Below are positions 15,900 through 25,024 of a DNA stretch of 64,000 bases, piece after piece. A program made the translations under genes and the position numbers. Positions within the stretch are counted from its first letter, which is position 1, and each line of letters starts with the position of its first letter. Below the pieces are notes generated by a model, which saw nothing but the letters and a program-made list of their open reading frames with translations, was not told the origin of the DNA and did not search any database. The stretch is from Arenibacterium halophilum (GTDB lineage Bacteria > Pseudomonadota > Alphaproteobacteria > Rhodobacterales > Rhodobacteraceae), in contig NZ_VCPC01000002.1 in the NCBI RefSeq assembly GCF_005938225.1, positions 682,001-746,000 of the forward strand. The letters are read 5' to 3'.

Positions 15900-17015
15900 T
15901 CAGGCGTTTTTGTAACGCGTCCAGGCGTCGTTCCAGATTTCCAGCGATTGCTGTACCGGAAGCTCTCGCAGCCGGATGCGCCCGGCGCGGATCTCGTCGA
16001 GTGCGTTGGGTCCGTTCAGTGCCATGTTCTGGCGCCGCGCCTCTCCCGGCAGTTCATCATTCAGCTTCGCCCAGCCTGCCCGCGTCGGGATCATCGCCGG
16101 ATACGCCTTGAGCGTCGCGGTTTTCACCTGTCCTTCTGGCGACAGCATGTACTGAATGAATGATCGGGCCAGATCCTGGTTTCCTGACCGCGCGCCGATT
16201 GATAGCGACTCGGTCCATTGCAGGCCGCCTTCCTCGGGGATGGTCGTCGTGACATCCGCACCATCGCGGGCAAGCACGCCGGTGATCCAGTCGCCGATGC
16301 CGGGAATAGCGGAAACCTCGCCAGAACGCAGCGCTGACAGCATCCCGCCGTAATCGTAGAAGCCGCGCACCTGGGGCCGGAGCGACATCATCGTTCCGGT
16401 CAAATCCGCCCAGTGCGCCTCGTCAAGGTCAAAAGGCGACGGATTGCCATTGAGGAGGCTCAAGGTGCCCAGATTGGGCAGATGCCAGTCGAAATGGCCA
16501 ATGCGTCCCTGATGCCGAGGCTCCCACATGGTGCGATAGCTGCGGGCCTCCGCTTCACTCATCGCTGTGCGGTTATGGGACAGCCCGAGAAAACCGAACC
16601 GCAGGAAAACCGCATAGGGCTGACCGTCGAACCAGTGGCCGCGAAAATTCTGAAACTCCGGAAAAAAGTCGTCGAACGGGTAGTCCTCGGGCGCCAACGG
16701 TTCAATGAATCCAGCTTGCTGCAATTGCACGACGTATTCTGCGTCTGACAGGATCAAATCGTAGGTTCCGGCCGGGGACTGTGCCATTTGCGCGAGCATC
16801 TGGTCGCCGCCCACATATTCCTTGGCGCGGATGCGAACGTTGTGCGTCTCCTCGAACGCGCCAATCACGTCGGGGTCGGCATGGCCTGCCCAGGTGAGTA
16901 TCGACAGGTCGCGGCGGCCCTGTGCGCGCAGGATGGCCGGGGTGGCGATCGAGGCTGCGACCGCAAGCCCCCCCTTGATCAACCGCCGCCGGGTGGTGAT
17001 ACTGTTGTGTGTCAT
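15900..17015 (-). CDS. ABC transporter periplasmic substrate-binding protein (PotD-like), Tat-exported
   Basis: A 371-residue solute-binding protein. The N-terminus TTRRRLIKGG with the hydrophobic run LAVAASIATPAIL is a twin-arginine signal, so it should be exported folded. The mature part follows the PotD/PotF fold (LSILTWAGHADPDVIGAFEE at the start, YDLILSDAEYVVQLQQAGF, SLSIGARSGNQDLARSFIQYML). It is the first gene of the importer operon, divergent from a LysR regulator across a 106-bp gap with a T-N11-A dyad. The bound solute is unknown; the family takes polyamines, iron or small amines. Confidence 0.88.
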   Translation of the reverse strand: MTHNSITTRRRLIKGGLAVAASIATPAILRAQGRRDLSILTWAGHADPDVIGAFEETHNVRIRAKEYVGGDQMLAQMAQSPAGTYDLILSDAEYVVQLQQAGFIEPLAPEDYPFDDFFPEFQNFRGHWFDGQPYAVFLRFGFLGLSHNRTAMSEAEARSYRTMWEPRHQGRIGHFDWHLPNLGTLSLLNGNPSPFDLDEAHWADLTGTMMSLRPQVRGFYDYGGMLSALRSGEVSAIPGIGDWITGVLARDGADVTTTIPEEGGLQWTESLSIGARSGNQDLARSFIQYMLSPEGQVKTATLKAYPAMIPTRAGWAKLNDELPGEARRQNMALNGPNALDEIRAGRIRLRELPVQQSLEIWNDAWTRYKNA

Positions 17016-17070
17016 TTTTAACCTCCCTTTTCATTTCACAAGCTTCAGAAAGAGAAGGCCAAAAAACAAA

Positions 17071-17083
17071 TGACCATTCGTCA
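17071..17083. promoter_or_regulatory. TGAC-N5-GTCA dyad, candidate LysR operator
   Basis: TGACCATTCGTCA at 17071-17083 is a perfect TGAC/GTCA inverted repeat that fits the LysR T-N11-A consensus exactly. It lies centrally between the divergent ABC importer operon (start 17015) and LysR gene (start 17122), where such regulators bind to control both directions. Seen directly; function is inferred. Confidence 0.5.
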
Positions 17084-17121
17084 GGCCGTGCTGAGATTTT
17101 TTTGCGCAATTGGCTTTTGCC

Positions 17122-17994
17122 ATGCGTAAACTTCCGCCGTTAAACGCAATTCGAGCCTTCGAAGCGGTCGCCAGAAGGCTCAGTTTTGCCGAGGCCGCGG
17201 AAGAGCTGAGCGTCACTGCCACCGCCATCAGCCACCAGATCAGACATTTGGAGGCCTACCTTGGATTCCAGGTGGTCGAACGCCGCCCCCGTCAGATCGC
17301 CCTTACACCCGCGGGGCAGGAGTTGTTCCCCAAGCTGCAGTCGGCGTTTGATATTCTGGGCGAGGCCTTTGCAATGCTCGACAAGGACGTCGAGCAATCG
17401 CTGGTTCGGGTCACGACAACATATGCCTTTGCGGAGCGCTGGCTGGTTCCACGCCTGCCGGACTTTTTCGACAAACATGGCGAGATCAGGGTTGAGGTCG
17501 AGACCAGTGACAACCTTCTGGACTTGCGGGCAGACCGGTTGGACCTGACGATCCGATATGGCCCCCAGAGCTCTGCGACTGAAGATGCGGAGGTTTTGTT
17601 CTCGGATCGCTATGTCCCCGTCAGTCTGGCTGACCGCCCGGAAACCGGCTTGCAGGACGACCGGCTTCTGGGCTTCCGCTGGCGTAACCCGGACATGGGC
17701 GGCCCGACCTGGGAAGAATGGTTCAAGGAAGCCGGGGAACCGTTCCCGTCGGGCCGCATTACCCGTTTCAGCGATGAATGTGCGGCTTTTAATGCGCTGG
17801 ATCAGGGACTGGGACTGCTTTTGTCCAGCAGTGCGCTGGTCGATCAGGGTCTGCAGTCAGGCCGCTACCGACAAATCCCTGGCCCTGAGTTGCGCGGATT
17901 TGTCTATTACCTTGTGCTCAATCCGCTGTCGCGCAACAAGCACGGGGTCAAAGTTTTCGCCGATTGGGTTAGGCGCGCCGCCACACATCAATGA
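17122..17994 (+). CDS. LysR-family transcriptional regulator (GcvA-like) of the ABC importer
   Basis: A 290-residue LysR regulator. The winged helix-turn-helix starts MRKLPPLNAIRAFEAVARRLSFAEAAEELSV and its recognition helix lies in TATAISHQIRHLEAYLG. The co-inducer domain follows (VRVTTTYAFAERWLVPRLPDF onward). The ATG at 17122 is preferred over a TTG four codons upstream. It is divergent from the solute-binding protein gene, so it is the probable regulator of the importer and DUF1989 enzyme. It is clearly paralogous to the LysR at 10266-11150. Confidence 0.88.
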   Translation: MRKLPPLNAIRAFEAVARRLSFAEAAEELSVTATAISHQIRHLEAYLGFQVVERRPRQIALTPAGQELFPKLQSAFDILGEAFAMLDKDVEQSLVRVTTTYAFAERWLVPRLPDFFDKHGEIRVEVETSDNLLDLRADRLDLTIRYGPQSSATEDAEVLFSDRYVPVSLADRPETGLQDDRLLGFRWRNPDMGGPTWEEWFKEAGEPFPSGRITRFSDECAAFNALDQGLGLLLSSSALVDQGLQSGRYRQIPGPELRGFVYYLVLNPLSRNKHGVKVFADWVRRAATHQ

Positions 17995-17997
17995 GCC

Positions 17998-18436
17998 CGA
18001 CCACCTCTGCATCGACAGCGTTCATTATTCCGCGTTCTACATTTAGCTGAGTATAAACCACAGGCACAAAGCGCGCTATCGGACCGGGTAGCAAACAGCT
18101 CACGCATCTCAATGATGCTTTGATCCACATGCCACGACACCGATCATTCAATTTGGAAATGCTTTCGCGGATTAAAGCAATGTCTGCCTAGTGTCGAACG
18201 ATTGACTCCATCATCGTTGGCGTCTGTATTGCGGTGGCCTTGAAATACGCTTTTACCGGTATGAAACCTCTGTAGCGTGAGTTTCTTGGCCGGGTTCCAT
18301 CCGGTCGGAACATGAATTCCAAGGCTTTTTACCAACGCGCGACCATTCGGAAACCACGCAGCGCTGCAAGCCGCCGAGCTGGCATTTGTCTCTACGCGGG
18401 AAAAGGTACTTCCGGCAGCATCAGGGATACGTTGGG
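17998..18436. other. Gene-free stretch between convergent genes
   Basis: About 440 bp between the ends of the LysR and PNPOx-like genes. No frame has a family signature or a ribosome site, and I see no T-run hairpin. Confidence 0.5.
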
Positions 18437-19345
18437 TTACCAATCCAATGCATCGGCGTAGGCGTCGCGCGGCAATGCGTGCCGGGCGTACCAAACATCC
18501 TCGGGGTAGATGTCTAGGATGCGTTCGGCTTGCTCGTACTCTGCGGCCCGGGCCGGCGACCAATCAATCCCGGCCTTGCCGGTCAGCAATATTGCCTCGC
18601 CACTGGTGAAATCCGGAATGAACAGCCCGGCTCGGCCGCTAACCTCGATATTGCCAAGCGTGTTGTAGAACCGGTTACCGGCATAATCCGGGAAGGAAAG
18701 GGAGCCGCCCGCATTCTGGCGAAGGACGCCAGGCCGCCCTCCGCGGTGGGAAACATCCGCACCATCTTTCGCGTAAGTCGCGATGAAGAATGTGTCCGCT
18801 GAAGAGATGATCCGCCGGGCAGCCGCATCGCCGAGTGCAACCCGAACACCTTCGGCGGGCGGCAATGGCCCGGCAGTCAGGTCGAGATCGCGCGTTCGGA
18901 TGTATTTCGGGCAGTTGCCAAAGCTCTGTTCGACGTCGATCGACAGAACGTCCACTGCTGCGGCAGTGACAACGCCATTCATCCGGTTGCGCCGCCGCGT
19001 CGCGAAGTCCAGCCCAAGCACTGCCGCCTTGCTGCCCGCCCGCAGATCCAGGCCGAGCGGTTCGGCCAGCACCGGGCGGGTGCGCATCGTCAGCCGGGTG
19101 GACGTCGCCTGCGCCTGCGTTGGCAGTGGGCAAATCGTGGCCCAGGGCCGGCCCTGCATATCCCGCAGGCCTGCAAACAGGAGAGGCAGACTTTCGAAGA
19201 AGGCTTGATGCTGCGCCGGCAAACTCGCCTGGATGGCGCGGGCGGCGCGTAGCCGCCATTCTGCTGGCACACCGGCGCGGTCCTGCACCGTGCGTTCACC
19301 GGCGTGAAAGACATGATCGGGCCGGGCCATAGGATTGTTCTTCAT
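18437..19345 (-). CDS. Pyridoxamine 5'-phosphate oxidase-like flavin-nucleotide-binding protein
   Basis: A 302-residue protein with the split-barrel FMN-binding fold seen in PNPOx-like proteins such as those fused to ferredoxin reductases. Recognisable parts are HQAFFESLPLLFAGLRDMQGRPWATICP, a central LDFATRRRNRMNGVV segment, a conserved SFGNCPKYIRTR, and SADTFFIATYAKDGADVSHRGGRPGV near 190-210. The C-terminal NRFYNTLGNIEVSGRAGLFIPDF block is typical. The start could also be the ATG at 19330. It is third in an operon, 3 bp after the NTF2-like gene. The substrate is unknown; a redox or detoxification role is inferred. Confidence 0.8.
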   Translation of the reverse strand: MKNNPMARPDHVFHAGERTVQDRAGVPAEWRLRAARAIQASLPAQHQAFFESLPLLFAGLRDMQGRPWATICPLPTQAQATSTRLTMRTRPVLAEPLGLDLRAGSKAAVLGLDFATRRRNRMNGVVTAAAVDVLSIDVEQSFGNCPKYIRTRDLDLTAGPLPPAEGVRVALGDAAARRIISSADTFFIATYAKDGADVSHRGGRPGVLRQNAGGSLSFPDYAGNRFYNTLGNIEVSGRAGLFIPDFTSGEAILLTGKAGIDWSPARAAEYEQAERILDIYPEDVWYARHALPRDAYADALDW

Positions 19346-19348
19346 GGG

Positions 19349-19813
19349 TCAAAGACCAAGCTCGGACAGGCCCGGGTGATCGTCAGGTCGGCGGCCAAGC
19401 GGCCAGCGAAGTTTCCGCTCGTCCTCGCGGATCGGGAGTTCGTTGATGCTGGCATGGCGATGCGCCATCAAACCGTCCTCGGCGAATTCCCAGTTCTCGT
19501 TGCCATAGGCTCGAAACCATTGCCCGCTGTCATCGCGGTATTCATACGCATAGCGCACGGCGATGCGGTTGCCCGCATAGGCCCAGAGTTCCTTGATCAG
19601 GCGATACTCCATTTCACGAGCCCATTTGCGGGTCAGAAAGGCCTCAATCTCGGCGCGGCCCACCGGGAATTCGGCGCGGTTGCGCCAGCGGCTGCCGGGC
19701 GTATAGGCCAGCGCAACCTGGGCCGGATCGCGGGAATTCCAGCCGTCCTCGGCCAGACGGATCTTTTCCTTCGCGCTGTCTTTGGTAAACGGGGGAAGCG
19801 GGGGGCGGCTCAT
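19349..19813 (-). CDS. NTF2-like protein (DUF1348 family)
   Basis: A 154-residue protein of the DUF1348/nuclear transport factor 2-like family: [31 protein letters not shown], then [20 protein letters not shown] and the strand set [26 protein letters not shown]. These cone-shaped folds bind small molecules and often act as isomerases or dehydratases; this family has no assigned reaction that I know of. AGGAAAGG lies about 9 bp before the ATG at 19813; an ATG two codons earlier is possible. It is the middle gene of a three-gene set. Confidence 0.82.
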   Translation of the reverse strand: MSRPPLPPFTKDSAKEKIRLAEDGWNSRDPAQVALAYTPGSRWRNRAEFPVGRAEIEAFLTRKWAREMEYRLIKELWAYAGNRIAVRYAYEYRDDSGQWFRAYGNENWEFAEDGLMAHRHASINELPIREDERKLRWPLGRRPDDHPGLSELGL

Positions 19814-19886
19814 CGGCATGACCTTTCCTGTTTGGGGCATTGGTGGAGGAGGCAGGCGGCCAGAAAAAACCCGGCCGCCGCCAGGG

Positions 19887-20441
19887 TCAGGCTGCGATCT
19901 CGGCCGCATCGATCGCGGGGAAATCGATCTCGGTCTGGGCGAGTTCGTTCAGGTAGTTGGTCCAGATGTTCAGGGCGACATGCTGCACGATCTCGATGAT
20001 TTGGCCGTCGTCATAGCCTGCATCGCGGATTTCATTCAGATCACTGGCAGCAACGCGGCCACGCGCGTTGAGAACCTTGACTGCGAACCGCACCGCAGCA
20101 TCAGCCTTGACATCGTTCGACCGGCCAGCACGGTTGGCCGCGATTTCGGCGGCGTCGAGCTTGGCGAGGTTTTTGCCAAGATAGGTGTGGGCCGAGAGGC
20201 AGTAGTTGCACCCGTTCGCTTGCGCCACGGCCAAGGCTATGCGTTCGCGGGTGGCAGCCGGCAGGCGGCCTTTGCCAAGGGCGCCGAAAATGCCGAGATA
20301 CCCTTCCAGCGCAGCCGGGCTGACACTGGCCAGGCGGAACAAATTCGGGACAGACCCCAACTGCTTCTCGACGGCTTGCAACAGCGGCTGCGATGCTCCG
20401 GGCGCGGCTGCAATGCTGGATGGATAGGTGATGCGGGACAT
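19887..20441 (-). CDS. Carboxymuconolactone decarboxylase-family protein (AhpD-like)
   Basis: A 184-residue helical protein with the CMD/AhpD core: LRERIALAV-type segment (here [29 protein letters not shown]) holding the Cys-x-x-Cys redox pair at [10 protein letters not shown], typical of peroxidase-related members. [20 protein letters not shown] precedes it. AAGGAG sits 8-10 bp before the ATG at 20441; the longer open frame upstream is spurious. It is the first gene of the operon and divergent from a LysR gene across 103 bp. Likely role: peroxide or electrophile defence, inferred from the Cys pair. Confidence 0.85.
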   Translation of the reverse strand: MSRITYPSSIAAAPGASQPLLQAVEKQLGSVPNLFRLASVSPAALEGYLGIFGALGKGRLPAATRERIALAVAQANGCNYCLSAHTYLGKNLAKLDAAEIAANRAGRSNDVKADAAVRFAVKVLNARGRVAASDLNEIRDAGYDDGQIIEIVQHVALNIWTNYLNELAQTEIDFPAIDAAEIAA

Positions 20442-20544
20442 GGGAGAACTCCTTTGTTTGCTGAGTGAGGCAGACTTAGGGGCTTCCATGAAACGGGTGT
20501 AGATTGTAATTTCGGAACATACATTCTCAAAATTTGGAAGCAGT

Positions 20545-21441
20545 ATGACCGACCGGCTTGAGACAATGTCGATTTTCGTGCGCGTCGTGGACGAAGGGAG
20601 CCTGACAGCCGGCGCCCGTGCTTTGGCGATGCCGATGGCCACCGTCAGCCGCCGGATTTCCGAGCTCGAGGACAAGCTCGGGGCTGAGTTGTTGCTTCGG
20701 TCTCCCCGGGGGCTGACGCTCACGGATACCGGCCAGACCTATGTCGCGGACTGCCGCAGGATTCTCGAAGAGGTTGCAGAGGCAGAGCGCAATGCCAGTG
20801 GTGAATTTACGGCCCCGCGGGGTACACTGACCATGACCGCGCCCATCGTCTTTGGCCGGTTGCACGTGCTGCCCGTGGTGAGCGCCTTCCTGAGGACTTT
20901 CCCGGATATCGACATACGGCTGGAACTGACGGACCGTTCTGTCAACCTGCACGAGGAACACCTTGATTTGGCGGTGCGTATCGGCCCGCTTTTGGACAGT
21001 ATGTTCATTGCCCGTAAAGTGGGCGAGGTGCGCCGCATCATTTGCGCCAGTCCCTCTTATCTGGAGAAACACGAAACTCCCAAGACTCCCGGCGACTTGG
21101 CTCAGCTGGACGCCATTACCTTTCAGCGCCTCATGTCGCCGCAGAACTGGCGGTCCGGAACCGAGCCGCCGCAGAAAGCCATACCAATGCGTTCGCGGCT
21201 GATCGTGAATACTGCCGAAGCGGCGATTGACGCTGCCATTGACGGGCTGGGCGTCACGCGGGTCCTGTCCTACCAGGCCGCTCAGGCGATCAAGGCCGGG
21301 AGGCTCGTGCCGCTTCTGCAGGATTTCGAACCGGCCCCCTGGCCGGTCCACCTCCTCTACGAGCCCCGCGCCCTGATCCCGCAGAAACTCCGCGCGTTCC
21401 TCGATTTTGCCGCGCCAAGAATTGCAACTGGCATGGCCTGA
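20545..21441 (+). CDS. LysR-family transcriptional regulator
   Basis: A 298-residue LysR regulator of the single-domain-effector type: MTDRLETMSIFVRVVDEGSLTAGARALAMPMATVSRRI forms the helix-turn-helix, then TDTGQTYVADCRRILEEVAEAE the linker helix, then the effector domain (LTMTAPIVFGRLHVLPVVSAFL onward). It is divergent from the CMD/NTF2/PNPOx operon and so is its likely regulator. No binding dyad stood out in the 103-bp gap. Confidence 0.88.
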   Translation: MTDRLETMSIFVRVVDEGSLTAGARALAMPMATVSRRISELEDKLGAELLLRSPRGLTLTDTGQTYVADCRRILEEVAEAERNASGEFTAPRGTLTMTAPIVFGRLHVLPVVSAFLRTFPDIDIRLELTDRSVNLHEEHLDLAVRIGPLLDSMFIARKVGEVRRIICASPSYLEKHETPKTPGDLAQLDAITFQRLMSPQNWRSGTEPPQKAIPMRSRLIVNTAEAAIDAAIDGLGVTRVLSYQAAQAIKAGRLVPLLQDFEPAPWPVHLLYEPRALIPQKLRAFLDFAAPRIATGMA

Positions 21442-21801
21442 CCCTCTCGCACAGGCGGTCGCTGCGATGGCATGGCGGGTCGCTTAAAAGTCGTTGCGAA
21501 GGTCTGCTTCCAAGGCGTCGCGGACGATTTCTGTCGATCGCGGCGAATTCACACGCTGCCGCTGGTCCTTCCGGTGTCTAGGCAGATGCAGGAACGCCCG
21601 CTTCAGTCGGTCACTCGTGGCTCAGAGCGACTTGCTGAAGGCTTCCTGCTTGCTTTCCGGCCGGGAAATCTTCACATGAGCTCAGCTAACGTTTTTCTGC
21701 GACCCTCGGCCTCCGTTCTCCCGGCTTCAGTCGATCAATCAGTCTGACATTGCCGGGCTGCCGCATCCTGCGGGCAGCACCCAGAGCAGGAGATCACGGA
21801 T
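21442..21801. other. Gene-free leader region of the cold-shock gene
   Basis: About 360 bp without a supported gene. Cold-shock genes usually carry a long structured 5' leader, and part of this stretch may be that leader, but I could not identify a conserved cold-box or a promoter with confidence. Confidence 0.4.
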
Positions 21802-22008
21802 ATGGCCAATGGCACCGTGAAATGCTTCACCACAAAGAAAGGTTTTGGCTCTATCGAGCCAGAGAACGGCGGTCGGGACGTCTTTGCCAACATCTCGGTC
21901 GTTAACCGGGCGGGCCTGACCGGCCTCGCAGATGCTCAGAAGGTCACTTTCAAAATTGAAGAAGGCCGCAACAACACAGAGAGCGCGACCAATCTCATAC
22001 TCGGCTGA
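21802..22008 (+). CDS. Divergent CspA-family cold-shock protein
   Basis: A 68-residue single cold-shock domain, the normal length. It starts MANGTVKCFTTKKGFGSIEPENGGRDVFANIS. Relative to canonical CspA, the Trp of VKWF is Cys, the second Phe of the KGFGFI motif is Ser, and VFVHI is VFANI, so several nucleic-acid-stacking residues are lost while the fold-forming positions and the C-terminal ESATNL remain. A GGAGAT lies 8 bp before the ATG. It is 70 bp upstream of the fatty acid desaturase on the same strand. It may bind RNA weakly or have another role. Confidence 0.88.
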   Translation: MANGTVKCFTTKKGFGSIEPENGGRDVFANISVVNRAGLTGLADAQKVTFKIEEGRNNTESATNLILG

Positions 22009-22078
22009 GCCACACCTCCTCGCGTGCCCTGAGGGGCCCCCGGCGACGGAATCCCCAAGACTTTCAGAAGTTTGGCCG

Positions 22079-23125
22079 ATGGACCCAGATCCAATCAAAG
22101 CGCCTGATACTGCACAGTCGTGGACGCGACGCCTCGCGGCTTATCGCACGCCGATCCCGTCGCGCAGTCGTTTTGAACTGGCGGTCACGGCACTCCCTTT
22201 TGCGATAATCTTTGCCTTGTCATGGTGGTCTTTGGCGATCAGCCCGTGGCTTTCTGTCGGTTTGTCGCTTATCAACGCAGCTTTCGTGATCCGGCTCTTT
22301 GTCATACAGCATGACTGCGGCCACGGTGCATTTTTCGCGTCCCGGTTCTGGAACGGTTGGTGCGGGCGGATCATTGGCGTGCTGACGCTTACGCCGTACG
22401 GTATGTGGAAACAGAACCATGCGCTTCACCACGCGACGACCGGCAACCTTGACCAACGCGGCACCGGGGATATCCCGACTCTGACGATCGAGGAATATCG
22501 CGCCAAGCCGCTGATCGCGCGGATCGGATACCGGCTGCTGCGGAACCCGGTCATCCTCTTCGGTGTGATTGCGGCCTTTAATTTCCTGATCTGGAACCGT
22601 GTGCCGCCCAACCCCCTGAACGCGCGGCGGGGCGAGTGGAAAAGCGCCCTGGGTAACGATGCGGCGGTCATCGTTCTTCTTGGGCTGCTTTACAGTCTGG
22701 GCGGTGTTCCGGTGCTGATATGCGTCTACCTGCCGATGATGGTGCTCGCGTCAATCGTCGGCACCTGGCTATTCTACGTCCAGCATCAGTTCGAAGAAAC
22801 TTCCTGGGACCAGGACACCGACTGGACCGTTCAGGACGCGGCGTTTCACGGGTCGTCCTTTTACGTGCTGCCGCCGGTCCTGACCTGGATTACGGCGAAC
22901 ATCGGGGCGCACCATATCCATCACCTGGCCAGTCGCATCCCCTTTTACCGGCTTCCCGAAGTTCTTCGGGACCACGGAGAACTCAACCAGATTGGACGCA
23001 TCACGATCCGCGAAAGTCTTGGCTGCGCGAGGCTCGCGCTATGGGACGAGTCTGAACGCCGACTCGTGTCCTTCAGGGATGCCCGCAAGGTGTTGACAGA
23101 ACCGCACCCCAACCCGGCCCGTTGA
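22079..23125 (+). CDS. Membrane fatty acid desaturase
   Basis: A 348-residue di-iron membrane desaturase. All three histidine boxes are present: HDCGH (78-82), HALHH (114-118) and HHIHH (278-282), with membrane helix pairs between them. It would introduce a double bond into membrane acyl chains using O2 and reduced ferredoxin or a similar donor. The ATG at 22079 gives the usual N-terminus; the frame is open further up through the cold-shock gene, but that part is spurious. Its place 70 bp after a cold-shock gene suggests cold-induced membrane fluidity control. Regiospecificity cannot be read from sequence. Confidence 0.88.
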   Translation: MDPDPIKAPDTAQSWTRRLAAYRTPIPSRSRFELAVTALPFAIIFALSWWSLAISPWLSVGLSLINAAFVIRLFVIQHDCGHGAFFASRFWNGWCGRIIGVLTLTPYGMWKQNHALHHATTGNLDQRGTGDIPTLTIEEYRAKPLIARIGYRLLRNPVILFGVIAAFNFLIWNRVPPNPLNARRGEWKSALGNDAAVIVLLGLLYSLGGVPVLICVYLPMMVLASIVGTWLFYVQHQFEETSWDQDTDWTVQDAAFHGSSFYVLPPVLTWITANIGAHHIHHLASRIPFYRLPEVLRDHGELNQIGRITIRESLGCARLALWDESERRLVSFRDARKVLTEPHPNPAR

Positions 23126-23364
23126 TGTACTTCGACGGTAGCCCAAAGGTGATCGGGCTGGGTGCCAATAGCGAAGGTTTGGTTGTCGGGGGCCGTCTGC
23201 AACTCGCTGCGGTGCCGGATGAACACGATAAGCGCATCGTTGCACACTGCACCGCAAGGCCGAACAGTGAAATGCGCTTTTGAAGAGCTATCTACAAATA
23301 AAATCCGGGACCGCTTGATCGCCAGTAGGACCGGCATAGCCCCAACTGAGAGGTCGAACTCAAT

Positions 23365-24300
23365 ATGTGCCGCGTCTTTGCCTACATCGGGCAGGAAATA
23401 CCGTTGTCGAGCCTTCTTCTGGAGCCGGAGAACAGTCTGATCAATCAGAGCCTGGATCCGGAGTTGCATCCGAACCTCCAGCTGGCGGGCTGGGGCTTTG
23501 GAGCCTGGAGCGAGCACCTTCTGAAGCCAGAAGAACCGCTGCTTTATCACAGGCCCAAGGCGGCGTTTTATGACGACAATGCCAAGGGCATCCTTCCGAG
23601 CTTGCAGGCCAGCACCTTGCTGGCGCATGTGCGGGCGTCGGGGTACGATGCTGGCGTCGTCCAGGCGGACGAGAACTGTCACCCGTTTTCCTTTGACGAA
23701 ACCCCCTGGATCATAGCCCAGAACGGCGCCTTGCCGAACTGGAGAGTGTTGCAGAGGGAATTGCTGGTATATTGCGAAGATCGCTATCTCAAGCAGATGC
23801 GCGGCACGACGGATACGGAATTCCTGTACGTTTTGCTTTTGTCGCTGCTCGATGGAGATAGCGATGACGACGTGAAGCAGGGGTTCGAAAAACTGCTCAA
23901 GGTTATTGTCGAGGCAATGAAAAAGCTTGATCTGGCGGCGCTGACAAAGCTGAAAGTTGCACTGGTCAGTCCCGATCGGATCATCGGCGTCAATTATGGC
24001 TGCGGCCACAAAGGCGATACGGATGTGACCGGCGACTGGAAGAAACTTCGGGAGGAGGATTTGCCTCTCTCGATGTTGCTGGAGCCCATGTATCTGCTCC
24101 TCGGCAAGAACTTCCAGAATTACGAAAATTCATACGAGGTTGACGCCTGTCCGGCAGACGAAGCGACATCCGCCATTTTTGCGTCCGAGCCTCTTACCGA
24201 AGATGGGGACGAATGGATGACGATCGAATTCGGCGAAATCGTCGCGCTTGAGAACAAGGGCGGAGCCATTTCGAAAACGGTAAGCAAGTTGAATGTATGA
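23365..24300 (+). CDS. Class II glutamine amidotransferase-type hydrolase (EgtC/YafJ-like)
   Basis: A 311-residue Ntn-hydrolase. MCRVFAYIG gives the N-terminal nucleophile Cys2 after methionine removal. LLAHVRASGYDAGVVQADENCHPF near residue 90 and IIAQNGALPNW (about 115-125) are the amidotransferase glutamine-site motifs; no synthase domain is attached. EgtC of this family removes glutamate from a gamma-glutamyl intermediate, but no ergothioneine genes are here. It lies 60 bp upstream of a poly-gamma-glutamate hydrolase-like gene on the same strand, which suggests a shared gamma-glutamyl substrate. The true substrate is unknown. Confidence 0.82.
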   Translation: MCRVFAYIGQEIPLSSLLLEPENSLINQSLDPELHPNLQLAGWGFGAWSEHLLKPEEPLLYHRPKAAFYDDNAKGILPSLQASTLLAHVRASGYDAGVVQADENCHPFSFDETPWIIAQNGALPNWRVLQRELLVYCEDRYLKQMRGTTDTEFLYVLLLSLLDGDSDDDVKQGFEKLLKVIVEAMKKLDLAALTKLKVALVSPDRIIGVNYGCGHKGDTDVTGDWKKLREEDLPLSMLLEPMYLLLGKNFQNYENSYEVDACPADEATSAIFASEPLTEDGDEWMTIEFGEIVALENKGGAISKTVSKLNV

Positions 24301-24359
24301 CCGGCGGGTTCCGACACGCCGTTCCCACCGCATGGCACAGGTCGCCGGAGCAATGACGC

Positions 24360-24935
24360 GTGGCTGATCGTTACCAAAATTTCCAAGAACTCTCCGAGGC
24401 ATCGTCGGCTGAGGTCGACTTTCGCATCCGGTCCAAGGACCGAGGCTCCTCCGTCGTGATCCTCGCACCGCACGGCGGCACGATCGAACCTGAAACCGCT
24501 GAAATCGCGATAGCGATCGCGGGGTCCGATTATTCCTATTACGTCTTCGAAGCACTGAAGGCCGGGGCGCATGGTGATTTCCATATCACCTCTCATCGCT
24601 TCGACGAGCCGACCGCGCTTGACCTTGTCAGCAGATCCGAGACCGCGATTGCGATTCACGGGCGGAAAGACGACGGGAGCAACTCTGTCTGGCTTGGTGG
24701 GCGGGCGACCGTTTTGCGCGATGCCATAGGTGCCGCGCTGCAGCACGCAGGTTTCGACGCGGAACCAAACAAGAAGCTGCCGGGCGTACATGAGCTCAAT
24801 ATCTGCAACCGAACGCGGTCTGGCGAGGGCGTGCAGCTGGAGCTTTCGCGGTCTTTCCGAAGCAAGCTGAAAATGGAGCCGCCGCTCCTCGGGAGGTTCT
24901 GCAAGGCCATCCGCGACGGTATCCAGTCAAGTTAA
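24360..24935 (+). CDS. Poly-gamma-glutamate hydrolase-family protein
   Basis: A 191-residue member of the phage-type poly-gamma-glutamate hydrolase family (DUF867), a zinc carboxypeptidase-like fold. Motifs: ILAPHGGTIEPETAEIA near residue 36 (zinc His and Glu), DFHITSHRFDEPTALDL (about 75-92), AIAIHGRKDD with a further His near 100, and the late QLELSRSFR. It starts at GTG 24360, with GGAG about 12 bp upstream. Family members cut gamma-glutamyl amide polymers in phage infection or capsule turnover. No capsule synthesis genes or phage structural genes are near, so the natural target is open. Confidence 0.8.
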   Translation: MADRYQNFQELSEASSAEVDFRIRSKDRGSSVVILAPHGGTIEPETAEIAIAIAGSDYSYYVFEALKAGAHGDFHITSHRFDEPTALDLVSRSETAIAIHGRKDDGSNSVWLGGRATVLRDAIGAALQHAGFDAEPNKKLPGVHELNICNRTRSGEGVQLELSRSFRSKLKMEPPLLGRFCKAIRDGIQSS

Positions 24936-25024
24936 GAAACCAGACACGAAGCGAGGTGGGGCAGAGCCGTTGATGATGAAGACGCTGCGGCCGCAAAGCG
25001 GGGTGACGCGCGCGGCCGCCCTGC

